Shown: one piece after another, positions 8,442-17,790 of the stretch
How the letters are laid out: each line of letters starts with the position of its first letter
How positions within the stretch are numbered: the stretch's first letter is position 1
Source: JAAUUJ01 sp964392245
GTDB lineage: Bacteria > Cyanobacteriota > Cyanobacteriia > Thermostichales > Thermostichaceae
Length of the DNA: 64,000 nucleotides
Assembly: GCA_964392245.1 (NCBI GenBank)
Contig: CAYMOX010000015.1
Span: 1-64,000, forward strand
Direction: 5' to 3'
Translations under genes and position numbers: made by a program
The notes under the pieces: model-generated
The model's database searches: none
What the model saw: the letters and a program-made list of their open reading frames with translations, nothing else
What the model was told of the DNA's origin: nothing

Positions 8442-8816
8442 ATGACCTCCCCCCCACCTCGATACCGCGGCGTTCCCTGTCCCCAGGCATCCCCTGCCCT
8501 CATCCAGAAGGATCCCCAGATCCCAAGACAGTATCGCGGCCTTTCCATCCATTCTGTGCAACCACTTGAGGATCCTCCGGTTTTCGATTCCCCTTCCCCT
8601 GTGGTGGAGCAGCCTGAGGAGCCCGCACCCTCTCAGGAAACCGATCCGGAGCCTATCGCTTCACTCCTCACCAGCTTAATCAGTCAGATCCAGAGGATCC
8701 GTGATGTGGTAGAAACATTCTTTGCGGAAGTGGCCGCGATCTGGGATAACCTCTGCTCCTACTGGCTCTATCGTTTTCTCCGCTGGTTTGCTCAATTTCA
8801 GCGGAATCGGTTTTAG
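8442..8816 (+). CDS. Small hypothetical protein with DUF4278-like N-terminus
   Basis: The 124-residue protein has two YRG motifs (YRGVPC near residue 8 and YRGLSI near residue 31), reminiscent of cyanobacterial DUF4278 proteins that repeat a YRGxxY element. A proline/glutamate-rich linker (about residues 42-75) follows, then an amphipathic to hydrophobic helical tail (LLTSLISQIQRIRDVVETFF, WLYRFLRWF) that could bind a membrane. The function is unknown. It converges on the DUF2470 gene six bases away. Coding character is moderate and the family call is tentative. Confidence 0.5.
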   Translation: MTSPPPRYRGVPCPQASPALIQKDPQIPRQYRGLSIHSVQPLEDPPVFDSPSPVVEQPEEPAPSQETDPEPIASLLTSLISQIQRIRDVVETFFAEVAAIWDNLCSYWLYRFLRWFAQFQRNRF

Positions 8817-8822
8817 CCAACC

Positions 8823-9107
8823 TCAGGAAACCGCCTGGCGAGCCTGCTTAACCATCTCGATCAACGTGTGGTGGGCATCCTCTGAATCCTGGAGGGGATG
8901 ATCAAAAGTGATGCGCAACATCACCTGCTGATCCGCAACCTGCGCTTCTAAATCCATGCCTTCCGGATCAATGGCCAGCATGCGGGCAGAACTGACCTGC
9001 GGGGACTGGCCAAAGACACGAGCGTAAAGGGCAACCGCATCCGCATGATCCTCATTCATGTGCTTGCAAATCCGATCACTGATAGCGGGAGACAAAGGAT
9101 CAGCCAT
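8823..9107 (-). CDS. DUF2470 domain protein
   Basis: The 94-residue protein is essentially one DUF2470 domain: ISDRICKHMNEDHADAVALYAR at the N-terminus, then MLAIDPEGMDLEA and LRITFDHPL. DUF2470 is found alone and as the C-terminal domain of HugZ-type haem oxygenases and chloroplast haem-binding regulators, so a role in haem or tetrapyrrole handling is possible but unproven. The ATG at 9107 (MADPLS) is chosen because residues upstream of it are not family-like. It follows the MFS gene by 26 bases on the same strand, so the two are probably co-transcribed. Confidence 0.8.
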   Translation of the reverse strand: MADPLSPAISDRICKHMNEDHADAVALYARVFGQSPQVSSARMLAIDPEGMDLEAQVADQQVMLRITFDHPLQDSEDAHHTLIEMVKQARQAVS

Positions 9108-9133
9108 GGTTTTAATCCGAACGCTCCCCTGCA

Positions 9134-10492
9134 CTATACCCCAGATTCCACCTCAGCTTTGACCTTAAGATAGGAGGCCTCCCCCTCCTCCAGAGTCCCT
9201 GTGAGTACCTGAGGCAGCCGTTGCCGCAACATGAGCAGGATCGACCCGGCCACCACCGTGCTTCCCAGCATCACCAGCCAGAAGTTCGTTCCCAGCTGAG
9301 TGGGGTGATCCAGCGCCCATCCCCCTAAGGCCGGACCGATCAAGAACCCGATGGCCCAGCATTCAGATTCCAGAGAGAAGTAAATCCCCCTTAAGTCTTG
9401 GGGCGCAATCTCCCCCACCAGCGCGACTGCCGACGGCGCATAAAGGATCTCGGCCAAGGCAATCAGGGCAAACGTGGCGTAGGCAGACCCGAGGGCATGG
9501 TCAGGAACCACCCCGGTGATCCAGATGAGGAGAAATCCTCCCGTCCACAGCACCAGCGCAATCAGCAAAATATTCACGTGGGCCAGTTGTCGCAGCCAGC
9601 GGAGCAGAGGGAGTTGCAGCACAATTTTAAGCAACGCATGCCAGAAAAATAAATAGCTGATCAGTTGCTCCGAAAAGCCCGTGTCTGTGTTTCCTCCGGG
9701 GACAAAGTTCGCCAGGTAAAGGGGCAGGGTGCTATTCAGTTGCGCCGCATAGGTCGTAAAAAAAATATTGGCCATCAGATAGGTGAGAAACAGACGATCG
9801 CTGAGCGCCTGCCACCAGTTCCTCACCAGTTGCCTGGGCGTGGTCCGGGATTGCCGAGTTTCTGCAATGGCCCCATAGATCACCAGCCCGAAGCAAAGAT
9901 ACAGCACCCCCTTACCGATAAACAGGGTACGGTAATTTCCTGATAGGGCGATATATTGCCCCGCGAGCAGGGCTCCAACTCCTAGCCCCAGATTATCCGC
10001 CAGACGCGTCAGGGCAAAAGCCTCCGTCCGGTTCTCAGTTGTGGTTAGATCGGTGGTCATAGCCAGGGTGGCGGGCCAGTAAAGGCTGATCCCCAACCCC
10101 ATCAACAGATTACCGGCGATCAGCAGCGCAAAGGTGTCGGCGAAGGCCAGACAAAAGCCTGCGATTCCTGAAACCACAGCGGCCAGGAGCAATGTCCCCC
10201 GCCGTCCTAACCAAGGAGACTCAAGAGCGTTCCCCGCCAGGAATCGACCCACAATTCCGGCAAAGCCAGAGCTGCTCAGGGCTAACCCCACCTGCGTTGC
10301 CGAAAACCCCAGCTGATTGACAAAGTAGAGGGAGGCGTACACCAGCGTAAATCCCTGGCCCAAGAACAGGAGAAACTGACCAATGGCCAGAATCCAGAGT
10401 TCTCGGCTGAGGTGGGGGAGCCAGGCTTTTCCGCCAGCAGGCGGCACAGTCGGATCCATGACGGTGATAGGTTTCTTAACCGTAACTGTCAT
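9134..10492 (-). CDS. Major facilitator superfamily transporter
   Basis: The 452-residue inner-membrane protein has twelve predicted helices in two halves separated by a charged loop near residues 210-225 (ETRQSRTTPRQLVRNWW). MFS features include GRFLAGNALESPWLGRR after helix 2 and LMGLGISLYWPATLA in helices 4-5. Such proteins move sugars, drugs or siderophores by proton or substrate gradients. The substrate is unknown; the sequence resembles drug-efflux-like (MdtG/YfcJ-style) carriers. It is upstream of and probably co-transcribed with the DUF2470 gene. The start codon is the first of several possible methionines. Confidence 0.85.
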   Translation of the reverse strand: MTVTVKKPITVMDPTVPPAGGKAWLPHLSRELWILAIGQFLLFLGQGFTLVYASLYFVNQLGFSATQVGLALSSSGFAGIVGRFLAGNALESPWLGRRGTLLLAAVVSGIAGFCLAFADTFALLIAGNLLMGLGISLYWPATLAMTTDLTTTENRTEAFALTRLADNLGLGVGALLAGQYIALSGNYRTLFIGKGVLYLCFGLVIYGAIAETRQSRTTPRQLVRNWWQALSDRLFLTYLMANIFFTTYAAQLNSTLPLYLANFVPGGNTDTGFSEQLISYLFFWHALLKIVLQLPLLRWLRQLAHVNILLIALVLWTGGFLLIWITGVVPDHALGSAYATFALIALAEILYAPSAVALVGEIAPQDLRGIYFSLESECWAIGFLIGPALGGWALDHPTQLGTNFWLVMLGSTVVAGSILLMLRQRLPQVLTGTLEEGEASYLKVKAEVESGV

Positions 10493-10518
10493 ATTCTAGG
10501 GGTTCAACCCTGTCCTGG

Positions 10519-10920
10519 TCACTGGGAGGATCTTCCTGACGGCAATTGGGGGGCACGTCCAAATAACCAACGGTGCAGGGGATGCTGTCTGGGCAACTGC
10601 CGGATCAGGTGCACGGTCCGCTCCAGAAGTTGCTGCTCAGATTTCATCAGACCCATCAGTTCATAGCGACTCTGGCTGATCAGGACATACAAGGTCATCA
10701 CAATACAAAAAAGGATCCCTAGGCTGGGCAGGCGAGGTTCAATAAACAGCGTGTACTTAAGTCCCACCCAGGTGAAGTACTCCAGAAGTCGGCGGATCTC
10801 CACCCGCAGGGCCCAGAGGCAAGGCCCTCCGATCAGCACCCATATCCCGACTAGAAAAATACAGAGCCCATTCTGGTAAGCCTGAAAGAGACGCTCAGCT
10901 TCTTTGGAGAGGATTCTCAC
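10519..10920 (-). CDS. Small membrane protein of unknown function
   Basis: The 133-residue protein has two hydrophobic segments (LCIFLVGIWVLIGGPCLWAL, about residues 18-38, and LGILFCIVMTLYVLI, about 67-82) and a basic soluble tail (SEQQLLERTVHLIRQLPRQHPLHRW). No family is recognised. It starts with GTG at 10920 and ends 26 bases before the MFS gene on the same strand, while secF ends 88 bases upstream of its start. A complete frame with balanced codon use supports a real gene. The membrane location is clear; the role is not. Confidence 0.6.
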   Translation of the reverse strand: MRILSKEAERLFQAYQNGLCIFLVGIWVLIGGPCLWALRVEIRRLLEYFTWVGLKYTLFIEPRLPSLGILFCIVMTLYVLISQSRYELMGLMKSEQQLLERTVHLIRQLPRQHPLHRWLFGRAPQLPSGRSSQ

Positions 10921-11008
10921 AACTTCTCACCGGAGATGGGGCTTGCTATTACCTGATCAGGAGCTAGCGGTTCTCAACTTGTGCCTGGGTCTGCCTCAAT
11001 GTCCGAAG

Positions 11009-12019
11009 CTAAGCGTCCTGGCTATCCGAAGCGATGACATTGAGTTCAGCCTCGTCTTCTCCCTCCTTGACCGAGGAAAATTGCCGATCATGCCACCAGA
11101 CCAGCAGGGGACTGGCCAGGAAAATACTGGAATACACCCCCAATCCAAACCCCACCAGCAGTGCCACCGCAAATCCCTTCAACGTCGGCCCCCCAAAGAT
11201 CGCAATGGCCAGCAGAGGCAGCATCGTGGTCAGGGTGGTGTTAATGGAACGACCAAAGGTTTGATTCAGGGAAATATTCACCACATCCGCAAACCTTACC
11301 CTGCGACTGATCAGGCGGCGATTTTCTCGAATCCGATCATAGATCACCACCGTGTCGTTGACCGAAAAGCCAATGATCGTCAGCAGGGCGACGACAAACA
11401 AACTGTCCACCTCCACCCCTAGCGTGAGGCCCAGCAGGGCAAAGATGCCAATGGTAAGGACGACATCATGCAAGAGGGCAAGAATCGCAAAAAAGGCATA
11501 GTCCAGCTGGAAGCGAAACCCCACGTAAACCACGATCAGGGCAAATGAGATCAGAACGGCCTGGATACCCGTGCGCAGCAAGCGTTGTCCCACGGTTGGA
11601 CCGACGGTTTCCACCAGCGTCCGTTCAAATGGAGCCACTTTCTCCGCTAGCTGGGCTTCAATGGCTAGCCGCTCCGATTCTGCCAGCGGAGGAGTCCGGA
11701 TTAATGCATTCTGGCCTGTGATCTTATCGAGCTGAATGACGCTGCTGCCCAGATCCGCCTCGGCCAGCACCTGCCGCAACTCCTGGGTGGTCACGGGTTG
11801 CTCAAAGCGTAAATCCAGGAGTGTTCCCCCCGAAAAGTCGAGTCCCAAACGCAGCGGTGTGCCGTAGGTGGCAATGGCAAACGCCATACTGATCAAGCCG
11901 ATCCCCAGCACCAAGGTGGAGAGCCAGAACCACAGCTGGCTACGACCCACAATATCCACTCGGTAGGAACGCTGCTCCGGAGAGGGAACGGGTGCAGTCG
12001 CAAGTTGACTTGAGCTCAT
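11009..12019 (-). CDS. secF: Protein translocase subunit SecF
   Basis: SecF forms a membrane complex with SecD that uses the proton gradient to help pull secreted proteins through SecYEG. The 336 residues give the six-helix RND-type fold with a periplasmic loop after helix 1. LGLDFSGGTLLDLRF is the conserved Gly-rich periplasmic start, and VNDTVVIYDRIRE (about residue 220) and LNQTFGRSINTTLTT are the signature membrane motifs. Its ATG overlaps the secD stop by four bases (ATGA), showing translational coupling. Confidence 0.97.
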   Translation of the reverse strand: MSSSQLATAPVPSPEQRSYRVDIVGRSQLWFWLSTLVLGIGLISMAFAIATYGTPLRLGLDFSGGTLLDLRFEQPVTTQELRQVLAEADLGSSVIQLDKITGQNALIRTPPLAESERLAIEAQLAEKVAPFERTLVETVGPTVGQRLLRTGIQAVLISFALIVVYVGFRFQLDYAFFAILALLHDVVLTIGIFALLGLTLGVEVDSLFVVALLTIIGFSVNDTVVIYDRIRENRRLISRRVRFADVVNISLNQTFGRSINTTLTTMLPLLAIAIFGGPTLKGFAVALLVGFGLGVYSSIFLASPLLVWWHDRQFSSVKEGEDEAELNVIASDSQDA

Positions 12020-13326
12020 TTGGCTAACTCCGGTCGAACGCCATATAAATGCGGTTGTCGCAGGGAAGAAACCCCCATGGCCAGCAGTAGCAAGGAGCGG
12101 GTGCAGGTCAGCGCCGAGAAGAAACTCACCAGGATCCCCACCCCCAAGGTGACGGCAAACCCTTTAATTAACCCCGCCCCTAACCAGAACAAAACACCGC
12201 ACACAAGCAGCGTGGTCACATTACTGTCCAAAATGCTACTAAAGGCACGGCTAAAGCCTTCATCCACAGATTTGTAGAGAGACTTTCCTGCCCGCAGTTC
12301 TTCCCGAAGACGCTCAAAGATCAAGACATTGGCATCCACCGCCATGCCGATGCTGAGAATAAACCCTGCCAGACCTGGCAAGCTCAAGGTCACACCTAAA
12401 AGCTGGAAACAGGCAAACGTGCAAACGGCGTAGATCAGCAGGGCTAAATCGGCAATCAGTCCTGGCAAGCGGTAGTAGATCAACATGTAGAGAAAAACCA
12501 GGATCAGGCCACCAATGCCAGCGTAGAGGCTGCGGCGAATGCTTTCGGCTCCCAAGGTGGCTCCCACTGTCCGATTTTCAATCACCTCGATCGGGACCGG
12601 CAGCGCTCCTGCTTTGAGTTTGATGGCCAGATCGGTAGCCTCCTCCACCGTAAAGGTACCGGTAATGACCGCCCGTCCTCCGGTGATGCCAGTGCTGGCA
12701 AACTGAGCATTCACCACCGGGGCACTGATCAAGGTTTGATCCAGGAAAATTCCCAGAGATCGCCCAGTGCCTGCAATATCCTTGGTCAACTGGGCAAATT
12801 TTTCGCCCCCTTCGGGAGTAAATTCAAGGACAACTTCCCAGAGCTCAGATCCCTGGCTGGGGGCAGGAATGGCGTTGCGCAGATCTTCTCCCGTCAGCCC
12901 CACCCGTTCAAAAATTTTTTCAGGTGTTTCTCCAGCCACCGGACGTCCTTCTTCGTTCAAGGGAATCTCCGTGCCAATGCGCTGGCGGCGGAAATCCAGC
13001 TGAGCCGTGTCCCCCAAAATATCAATGGCGCGGTCGGGATCATCGACCCCAGGAAGTTGCACAAACAGCTCATCACCGCTACTGATCTGGATCAGGGGTT
13101 CCGAGACCCCGAGAGCATCAATCCGCTGTTGAATCACCCTTTGCACCCCAGCTATCACCTCTGGAGTAATTGTCGTCACATCCTCGGTGGGTTGAGCTTG
13201 CAAGGTCAACTGCGTCCCCCCCTGCAGATCCAGTCCCAGGCGAATGGGCTGAGTGAAGATGACGTAAAGGGCACTTGCCACGATAGCCAGCACCACCACC
13301 AGAATTCCTGCCTGTTTACCGACCAT
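12016..13326 (-). CDS. secD: Protein translocase subunit SecD
   Basis: Partner of SecF in proton-driven preprotein translocation. Features are the signal-anchor helix followed by RLGLDLQGGTQLTLQ, the P1 head region with QRIDALGVSEPLIQ, and C-terminal helices with MAVDANVLIFERLREEL and SRAFSSILDSNVTTLL. The size, about 436 residues, is at the short end for SecD. ATG at 13326 (MVGKQAGI) is used; an in-frame TTG at 13347 would add seven residues but lacks a ribosome site. The gene overlaps secF by four bases and is divergent from the FAD oxidoreductase gene. Confidence 0.96.
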   Translation of the reverse strand: MVGKQAGILVVVLAIVASALYVIFTQPIRLGLDLQGGTQLTLQAQPTEDVTTITPEVIAGVQRVIQQRIDALGVSEPLIQISSGDELFVQLPGVDDPDRAIDILGDTAQLDFRRQRIGTEIPLNEEGRPVAGETPEKIFERVGLTGEDLRNAIPAPSQGSELWEVVLEFTPEGGEKFAQLTKDIAGTGRSLGIFLDQTLISAPVVNAQFASTGITGGRAVITGTFTVEEATDLAIKLKAGALPVPIEVIENRTVGATLGAESIRRSLYAGIGGLILVFLYMLIYYRLPGLIADLALLIYAVCTFACFQLLGVTLSLPGLAGFILSIGMAVDANVLIFERLREELRAGKSLYKSVDEGFSRAFSSILDSNVTTLLVCGVLFWLGAGLIKGFAVTLGVGILVSFFSALTCTRSLLLLAMGVSSLRQPHLYGVRPELAK

Positions 13327-13444
13327 AATTCCAGCTCTGGTTAACAACAGAGAACCTGCGAAGCAGATCCCCTAAACAATCAGTTTATCGTTTTGCCTGA
13401 CCACTCCAGCTGCCGCAAGATAGAAGAAGAAAATTCTACCCCAG

Positions 13445-14707
13445 ATGCAAATGCCAGAGGTGGTGATTATCGGAGCCGGGTTGGCGGGGCTGACCTGTGC
13501 CAAGGTGCTTTGGGAGCAGGGTTGCCGCGATCTCCTGATCCTGGAAAAAGAAGAGGCTGCCGGAGGCCGGGTGCGCACGGATCAGGTGGAGGGGTACAGA
13601 CTGGATCGCGGCTTTCAGGTTTTGTTCACGGCTTATCCCAGTGTGCGGCGTCATCTGGATCTGCAGGCCTTGCAGGTGCGGTCCTACCGACCCGGGGCTG
13701 TTTTGGTTAAAGGGGAGCACCATTGTCTGCTGGGGGATCCCTTGCGAGACCTCTCCACCCTGGGGGCAACCCTGAGCAATCCCCTGCTTCCCTGGGCTGA
13801 CAAGCTACGGATCATGCAGTTGCGCCTGCAGCTTTGGGGCCAATCCCTAGAGCAGATCCAAAACTCGATGGATATATCCACCGCCACTTTTCTAGACCGT
13901 TACGGCTTTGGCAAGCGTACCCGACAAAGCTTTTTGGACCCTTTTTATCGGGGTATTCTGCTCGATCCGAGCCTGGGAACCAGCGCCCGCCTCTTCCGGT
14001 TTTATTTCAAGATGCTGGCGGAAGGAGATATTGTCACGCCTCGCTATGGCATGGGGGAGATCAGCCAGCAGTTGGCCCAGCGGTTACCCCCTCAGGCGAT
14101 CCGTTATCAGACTCCTGTGGTGAGGGTTCAGATGCTGCCGGATCAAGATCTGAAGGTTGACTTGCAAACGGGAGAATGCATCTCAGCCCCCTGGGTGGTC
14201 TGTGCCGTTGAGGCTCCTGCAGTGCGTCAACTCCTGAATCTGTCAGTTCCGGATCAGCCCCGTGCGGTCACCTGTCTCTACTGGGCAGCCCCCTTTTCCC
14301 TCACGCGGGGAGCCTATCTTTACCTGAATGCGACTGGCGAAGGCAGGATCAACCACTGGATGGAACTGACCCAGGTGAGCGCTGATCTAGCTCCGGTGGG
14401 ACACCATCTTTACGTATCGGTGATCCTGGGTCTGCCGGATGTATCCGAAACGGCCCTGGTGCAGCATTGCCGGACAGAGCTACAATCCTGGTTCCCCCAA
14501 GCAGATCTGGACCAGCTCCGCTACTTGCGGCAGTATCGCATCCCTTTCGCCCAGTTTGCTCAACCTCCAGGTATTGACCAGCTGATCCACCAGATCCAAT
14601 CCCCCCATCCTCGGTTGGTGCTGGCTGGAGAGTATCGTCAACAGAGCAGTATTGAAGGGGCCATGGCCAGTGGAGAACAGGCAGCGTTGCAGATCCTCAG
14701 CCGCTAA
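13445..14707 (+). CDS. FAD-dependent amine-oxidase-like oxidoreductase
   Basis: The 420-residue protein starts with an ADP-binding Rossmann motif (VVIIGAGLAGLTCAKVL, residues 5-21), followed by LEKEEAAGGRVRTD and the Arg-rich GRV motif of the flavin amine-oxidase/phytoene-desaturase superfamily. It ends with VLAGEYRQQSSIEGAMASGEQAA, the usual C-terminal FAD-contact motif. The substrate is unknown; relatives act on polyamines, carotenoids or protoporphyrinogen. It lies 73 bases upstream of ndk and may share a transcript with it. Start ATG 13445, with an alternative ATG two codons later. Confidence 0.85.
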   Translation: MQMPEVVIIGAGLAGLTCAKVLWEQGCRDLLILEKEEAAGGRVRTDQVEGYRLDRGFQVLFTAYPSVRRHLDLQALQVRSYRPGAVLVKGEHHCLLGDPLRDLSTLGATLSNPLLPWADKLRIMQLRLQLWGQSLEQIQNSMDISTATFLDRYGFGKRTRQSFLDPFYRGILLDPSLGTSARLFRFYFKMLAEGDIVTPRYGMGEISQQLAQRLPPQAIRYQTPVVRVQMLPDQDLKVDLQTGECISAPWVVCAVEAPAVRQLLNLSVPDQPRAVTCLYWAAPFSLTRGAYLYLNATGEGRINHWMELTQVSADLAPVGHHLYVSVILGLPDVSETALVQHCRTELQSWFPQADLDQLRYLRQYRIPFAQFAQPPGIDQLIHQIQSPHPRLVLAGEYRQQSSIEGAMASGEQAALQILSR

Positions 14708-14780
14708 TTTGCGCTCTTGTCCTGGGATCAGGGTTGCTGTAGGTTGATAGCTGTTCACCTTCAGGGTTGAGAGAGAAGCT

Positions 14781-15230
14781 GTGGAACGGACATTTATTGC
14801 GATTAAGCCAGATGGGGTTCAGCGAGGATTGGTCAGCCCGATTATGGCTCGCTTTGAGGGGCGGGGCTTTCAGTTAATTGGCCTGAAAATGATCCAGGTT
14901 AGTCGTGAGCTGGCGGAAACCCATTATCAGGAGCACCGTGAGAAGCCTTTTTTTGCCGGGTTGGTGGACTTTATCACCTCCGGCCCAGTGGTGGCCATGG
15001 TCTGGGAAGGGAAGAACGTGATCGCAACGGCCCGCAAGATGATCGGCAAGACCAATCCCCTGGAGGCTGAACCCGGTACGATTCGGGGCGACTATGGCAT
15101 CGATATTGGTCGCAATATTATTCACGGCTCCGATCAACCCGAGACTGCGGCCCAGGAGATTGCCCTCTGGTTTCAGCCCCATGAGTTAATCAGCTGGACC
15201 CCCTCCACCCAATCCTGGATTTACGAATAA
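14781..15230 (+). CDS. ndk: Nucleoside-diphosphate kinase
   Basis: It exchanges the gamma phosphate between ATP and other nucleoside diphosphates through a phosphohistidine. The 149 residues match the family length. ERTFIAIKPDGVQRG at the N-terminus, TNPLEAEPGTIRGDYG and the active-site NIIHGSD (His near residue 115) are all present. The GTG start at 14781 follows GAGAGAAG. It is a housekeeping gene with no operon partner closer than the FAD enzyme upstream. Confidence 0.98.
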   Translation: MERTFIAIKPDGVQRGLVSPIMARFEGRGFQLIGLKMIQVSRELAETHYQEHREKPFFAGLVDFITSGPVVAMVWEGKNVIATARKMIGKTNPLEAEPGTIRGDYGIDIGRNIIHGSDQPETAAQEIALWFQPHELISWTPSTQSWIYE

Positions 15231-15592
15231 GGATCTTGCCCGACCTCAATCTGAGATCAAGCTGAGTTTCATCCCCTCAGATCTGGGGTCTTTTCTAAGT
15301 TTTCGGTAATATGAGGCTAGCTTCCCGTCAGGGGTCAGGTTGCTGTCACTGTTTCTCTGATCTGTCACGGATGGTTGACACCGTTCCAGAGGTCGTCAAT
15401 GTCCTTCCCTGAAGATCAGGTCCTTCGGGCCAGAACGGCCTGCCTCTCCTCCCTCACTGTCCGTCGTCCGTTGAGATGGATCTGACCTGGGGATCGATCT
15501 GCTCTGTTTTCTGGTAACCACCGTGAACAGGTTGATTCGGTTATCAGTCAGAGCTTCTGGTGATCCTGGTGTGTATGTAATGGAGAGAACCT
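15231..15592. other. Intergenic region between ndk and murA
   Basis: About 360 bases without a gene. A CCCC/GGGG hairpin near 15273-15288 followed by TCTTTTCT could terminate ndk weakly. The second half should contain the murA promoter, and TGGAGAG just before the TTG at 15593 is the murA ribosome site. I see no RNA gene or repeat. Confidence 0.4.
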
Positions 15593-16957
15593 TTGAATCC
15601 CCCTATCCTTCCTTTAGCTGTGGTTCCTTCTGAGGATCCCCTGGAATCAGCCTTACGGATTCGCGGTGGCAGATCTCTGGAGGGGTTTGCACCCGTGAGC
15701 GGAGCCAAAAACTCAGCTTTAGCCTTGATGGCAGGCTCCCTGCTGGCGGCTGATGCCTGTCGGATTCACAACGTCCCGCGGTTGGTGGATATTGAGCGCA
15801 TGGCAGAGATCCTGCGCACCCTGGGGGTCAAAGTTGATCGCCATGGCCACACCTTAGACATTGATGCCCACCACCTCAGCTGTGCTCAGGCCCCCTATGA
15901 ACTGGTCAGTCAGTTGCGGGCCAGTTTTTTTATCACGGGTCCGATGCTAGCCCGTCTGGGACATGCGCGGGTGCCTTTACCTGGAGGCTGTGCCATTGGC
16001 AGTCGTCCTGTGGATCTGCATGTGCGGGGACTGCAGAGTCTAGGAGCCAGGGTGCAGGTGGATCATGGGGTGGTGCATGCCTATGCTCGCAAGCTGAGGG
16101 GGGCACGCATCTATCTGGACTATCCCAGCGTCGGAGCCACAGAAACCCTGCTGATGGCAGCCGTTCTAGCGGAAGGGGAAACTGTGATTGAAAATGCGGC
16201 CCAGGAACCGGAGGTGTCGGATCTGGCCCACTTCTGTCAGTCGATGGGGGCACGCATTCGTGGGGTGGGCACCAATACGCTGGTGGTGCAGGGAACTCCC
16301 CAACTGCATGGTACGGAATACACCGTTATTCCTGACCGTATCGAAGCCAGTACCTTCCTGATTGCCGGGGCAATTACCCGCTCCACTCTCACGGTTGGCC
16401 CTGTGATTCCCGATCACCTGCGGGCCGTGATTGCCAAGTTACAAGCCATGGGCTTTGGTCTGTATGAAGCTGGACCCAACCGCTTGCAGATTACCCCTGC
16501 TGTCCTGGATTCGGGCTGGCTCTGCCACGCTGCGGATATTCAAACCCTGCCCTACCCCGGTTTTCCCACTGATGTTCAGGCTCCGATCATGGCCCTGGCC
16601 GCTCTGGCAGAAGGGGAAGGCTACATCAAAGAAACGGTGTTTGAAAACCGCATGCACCATGTCCCAGAACTGAACCGGATGGGGGCGGATATCCGCCTCA
16701 CCAATAATGTGGCGATCATTCGAGGGGTACCGCGCCTCTCGGGTGCACCTGTGCAGGCTACGGATCTGCGGGCGGGGGCAGCGCTGGTGTTAGCCGGACT
16801 GGCGGCGGTGGGAGAAACCACGATTCGTGGTCTACAGCACCTGGATCGCGGCTATGAAAGTCTGGAGGAAAAGCTGCGGAATCTAGGGGCTCAACTCACC
16901 CGCACTCAGGCCAGTACCGATCCGGGCTTGGCCGTGATTGCTCCCGGACGGTCCTAG
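15593..16957 (+). CDS. murA: UDP-N-acetylglucosamine 1-carboxyvinyltransferase
   Basis: It performs the first committed step of peptidoglycan synthesis, transferring enolpyruvate from PEP to UDP-GlcNAc. The 454 residues include SGAKNSALALMAGSLL (the Lys-Asn substrate motif) and GGCAIGSRPVDLH, which carries the catalytic cysteine targeted by fosfomycin; a cysteine here predicts sensitivity rather than the Asp form. DRIEASTFLIAGA and RAGAALVLAGLAA are further family signatures. The N-terminus has a 20-residue extension before the fold. The TTG start is supported by GGAGAG six bases upstream. Confidence 0.96.
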   Translation: MNPPILPLAVVPSEDPLESALRIRGGRSLEGFAPVSGAKNSALALMAGSLLAADACRIHNVPRLVDIERMAEILRTLGVKVDRHGHTLDIDAHHLSCAQAPYELVSQLRASFFITGPMLARLGHARVPLPGGCAIGSRPVDLHVRGLQSLGARVQVDHGVVHAYARKLRGARIYLDYPSVGATETLLMAAVLAEGETVIENAAQEPEVSDLAHFCQSMGARIRGVGTNTLVVQGTPQLHGTEYTVIPDRIEASTFLIAGAITRSTLTVGPVIPDHLRAVIAKLQAMGFGLYEAGPNRLQITPAVLDSGWLCHAADIQTLPYPGFPTDVQAPIMALAALAEGEGYIKETVFENRMHHVPELNRMGADIRLTNNVAIIRGVPRLSGAPVQATDLRAGAALVLAGLAAVGETTIRGLQHLDRGYESLEEKLRNLGAQLTRTQASTDPGLAVIAPGRS

Positions 16958-17129
16958 ATATGAATCTGAACCATCATCAGCCCTGGCAATCCGGCAGGAT
17001 GCATGAGAATCGCGAGGGTACTCTTTCTGTCGGACATGAACTTGAGCAGGCTTATGTCTTCCATTGGGTGTCTGATTGCTATCCCTCGCTGATGTCTGCT
17101 TGCCCTACTGTGCCTCTCCTCCTCTGTGC

Positions 17130-17789
17130 ATGAAGGTTTTGATTGGATCGGATTACCACTGTCAACCACGTCTGCTGGAGCAGGCTCTCAAACTCCTTCC
17201 CGAGGTGGACGGGTACATCAATTGCGGTGACTTTTGCACTCTGGCGGGCTCTCAACCCAAGGCCAGAGAACCTTTAGGCTATGACCCCAAGGGTCAGGCG
17301 GAAGTTGAGCTCCTGCAATCCTTCTTGCAGCAGGTGGATCAGGTGGGGACCCCCTGGATTTTTCTGCCAGGCAATCATGATCCGGCTCCCCAGGTCCTCA
17401 GTCCCCTGGCGGGAAACCATGGCACCGTTGCCGTAGCTTCTGGGCTGATGCCTTTTCTGGGACAGCAGGTGTTACTGGTTCCCTGGACGCCTCCCTGTGG
17501 CTGGAGCTGGACCCTAACCTCCACCCATCTCAAGGAGTTGGTGGCCACCTACACGGATACCGAAGTGGATATCTTGATCACCCATGCCCCTCCCCGTGGT
17601 GTTCTGGATGAAGGCAGCAAGTGGTATCACCGCAACATGCCCACCCTCAAGCCTCTGGTGGACTGTGTTCAACCCGATTACTACTTTTGTGGTCACATGC
17701 ATTTAGACGGCGGAAAACAGGTGAAACGGGAAGGCACCACCTACGTCAATGCCGCCCTGCACAACCTGGTGATCCATCTGGAGGTCTGA
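17130..17789 (+). CDS. Calcineurin-like metallophosphoesterase
   Basis: The 219-residue cytoplasmic protein has the metallophosphoesterase motifs in order: GSDYH (residues 6-10; the usual D-x-H is partly changed), NCGDFC (about 32-37), PGNHDP (about 89-94), THAPPRG (about 154) and GHMH (about 187). These ligate a two-metal site that hydrolyses phosphoesters. It resembles small YfcE-like or phage-type phosphoesterases; the substrate is unknown. The ATG at 17130 (MKVLIGSDYH) begins directly with the first motif. It converges on the cupin gene one base away. Confidence 0.85.
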   Translation: MKVLIGSDYHCQPRLLEQALKLLPEVDGYINCGDFCTLAGSQPKAREPLGYDPKGQAEVELLQSFLQQVDQVGTPWIFLPGNHDPAPQVLSPLAGNHGTVAVASGLMPFLGQQVLLVPWTPPCGWSWTLTSTHLKELVATYTDTEVDILITHAPPRGVLDEGSKWYHRNMPTLKPLVDCVQPDYYFCGHMHLDGGKQVKREGTTYVNAALHNLVIHLEV

Positions 17790-17790
17790 T

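Noticed and set aside
15270..15295. Hairpin after ndk with CCCC/GGGG stem
   Set aside because: The stem is only four bases with an eight-base loop. It is noted in the gap entry but is too weak to list as a terminator.
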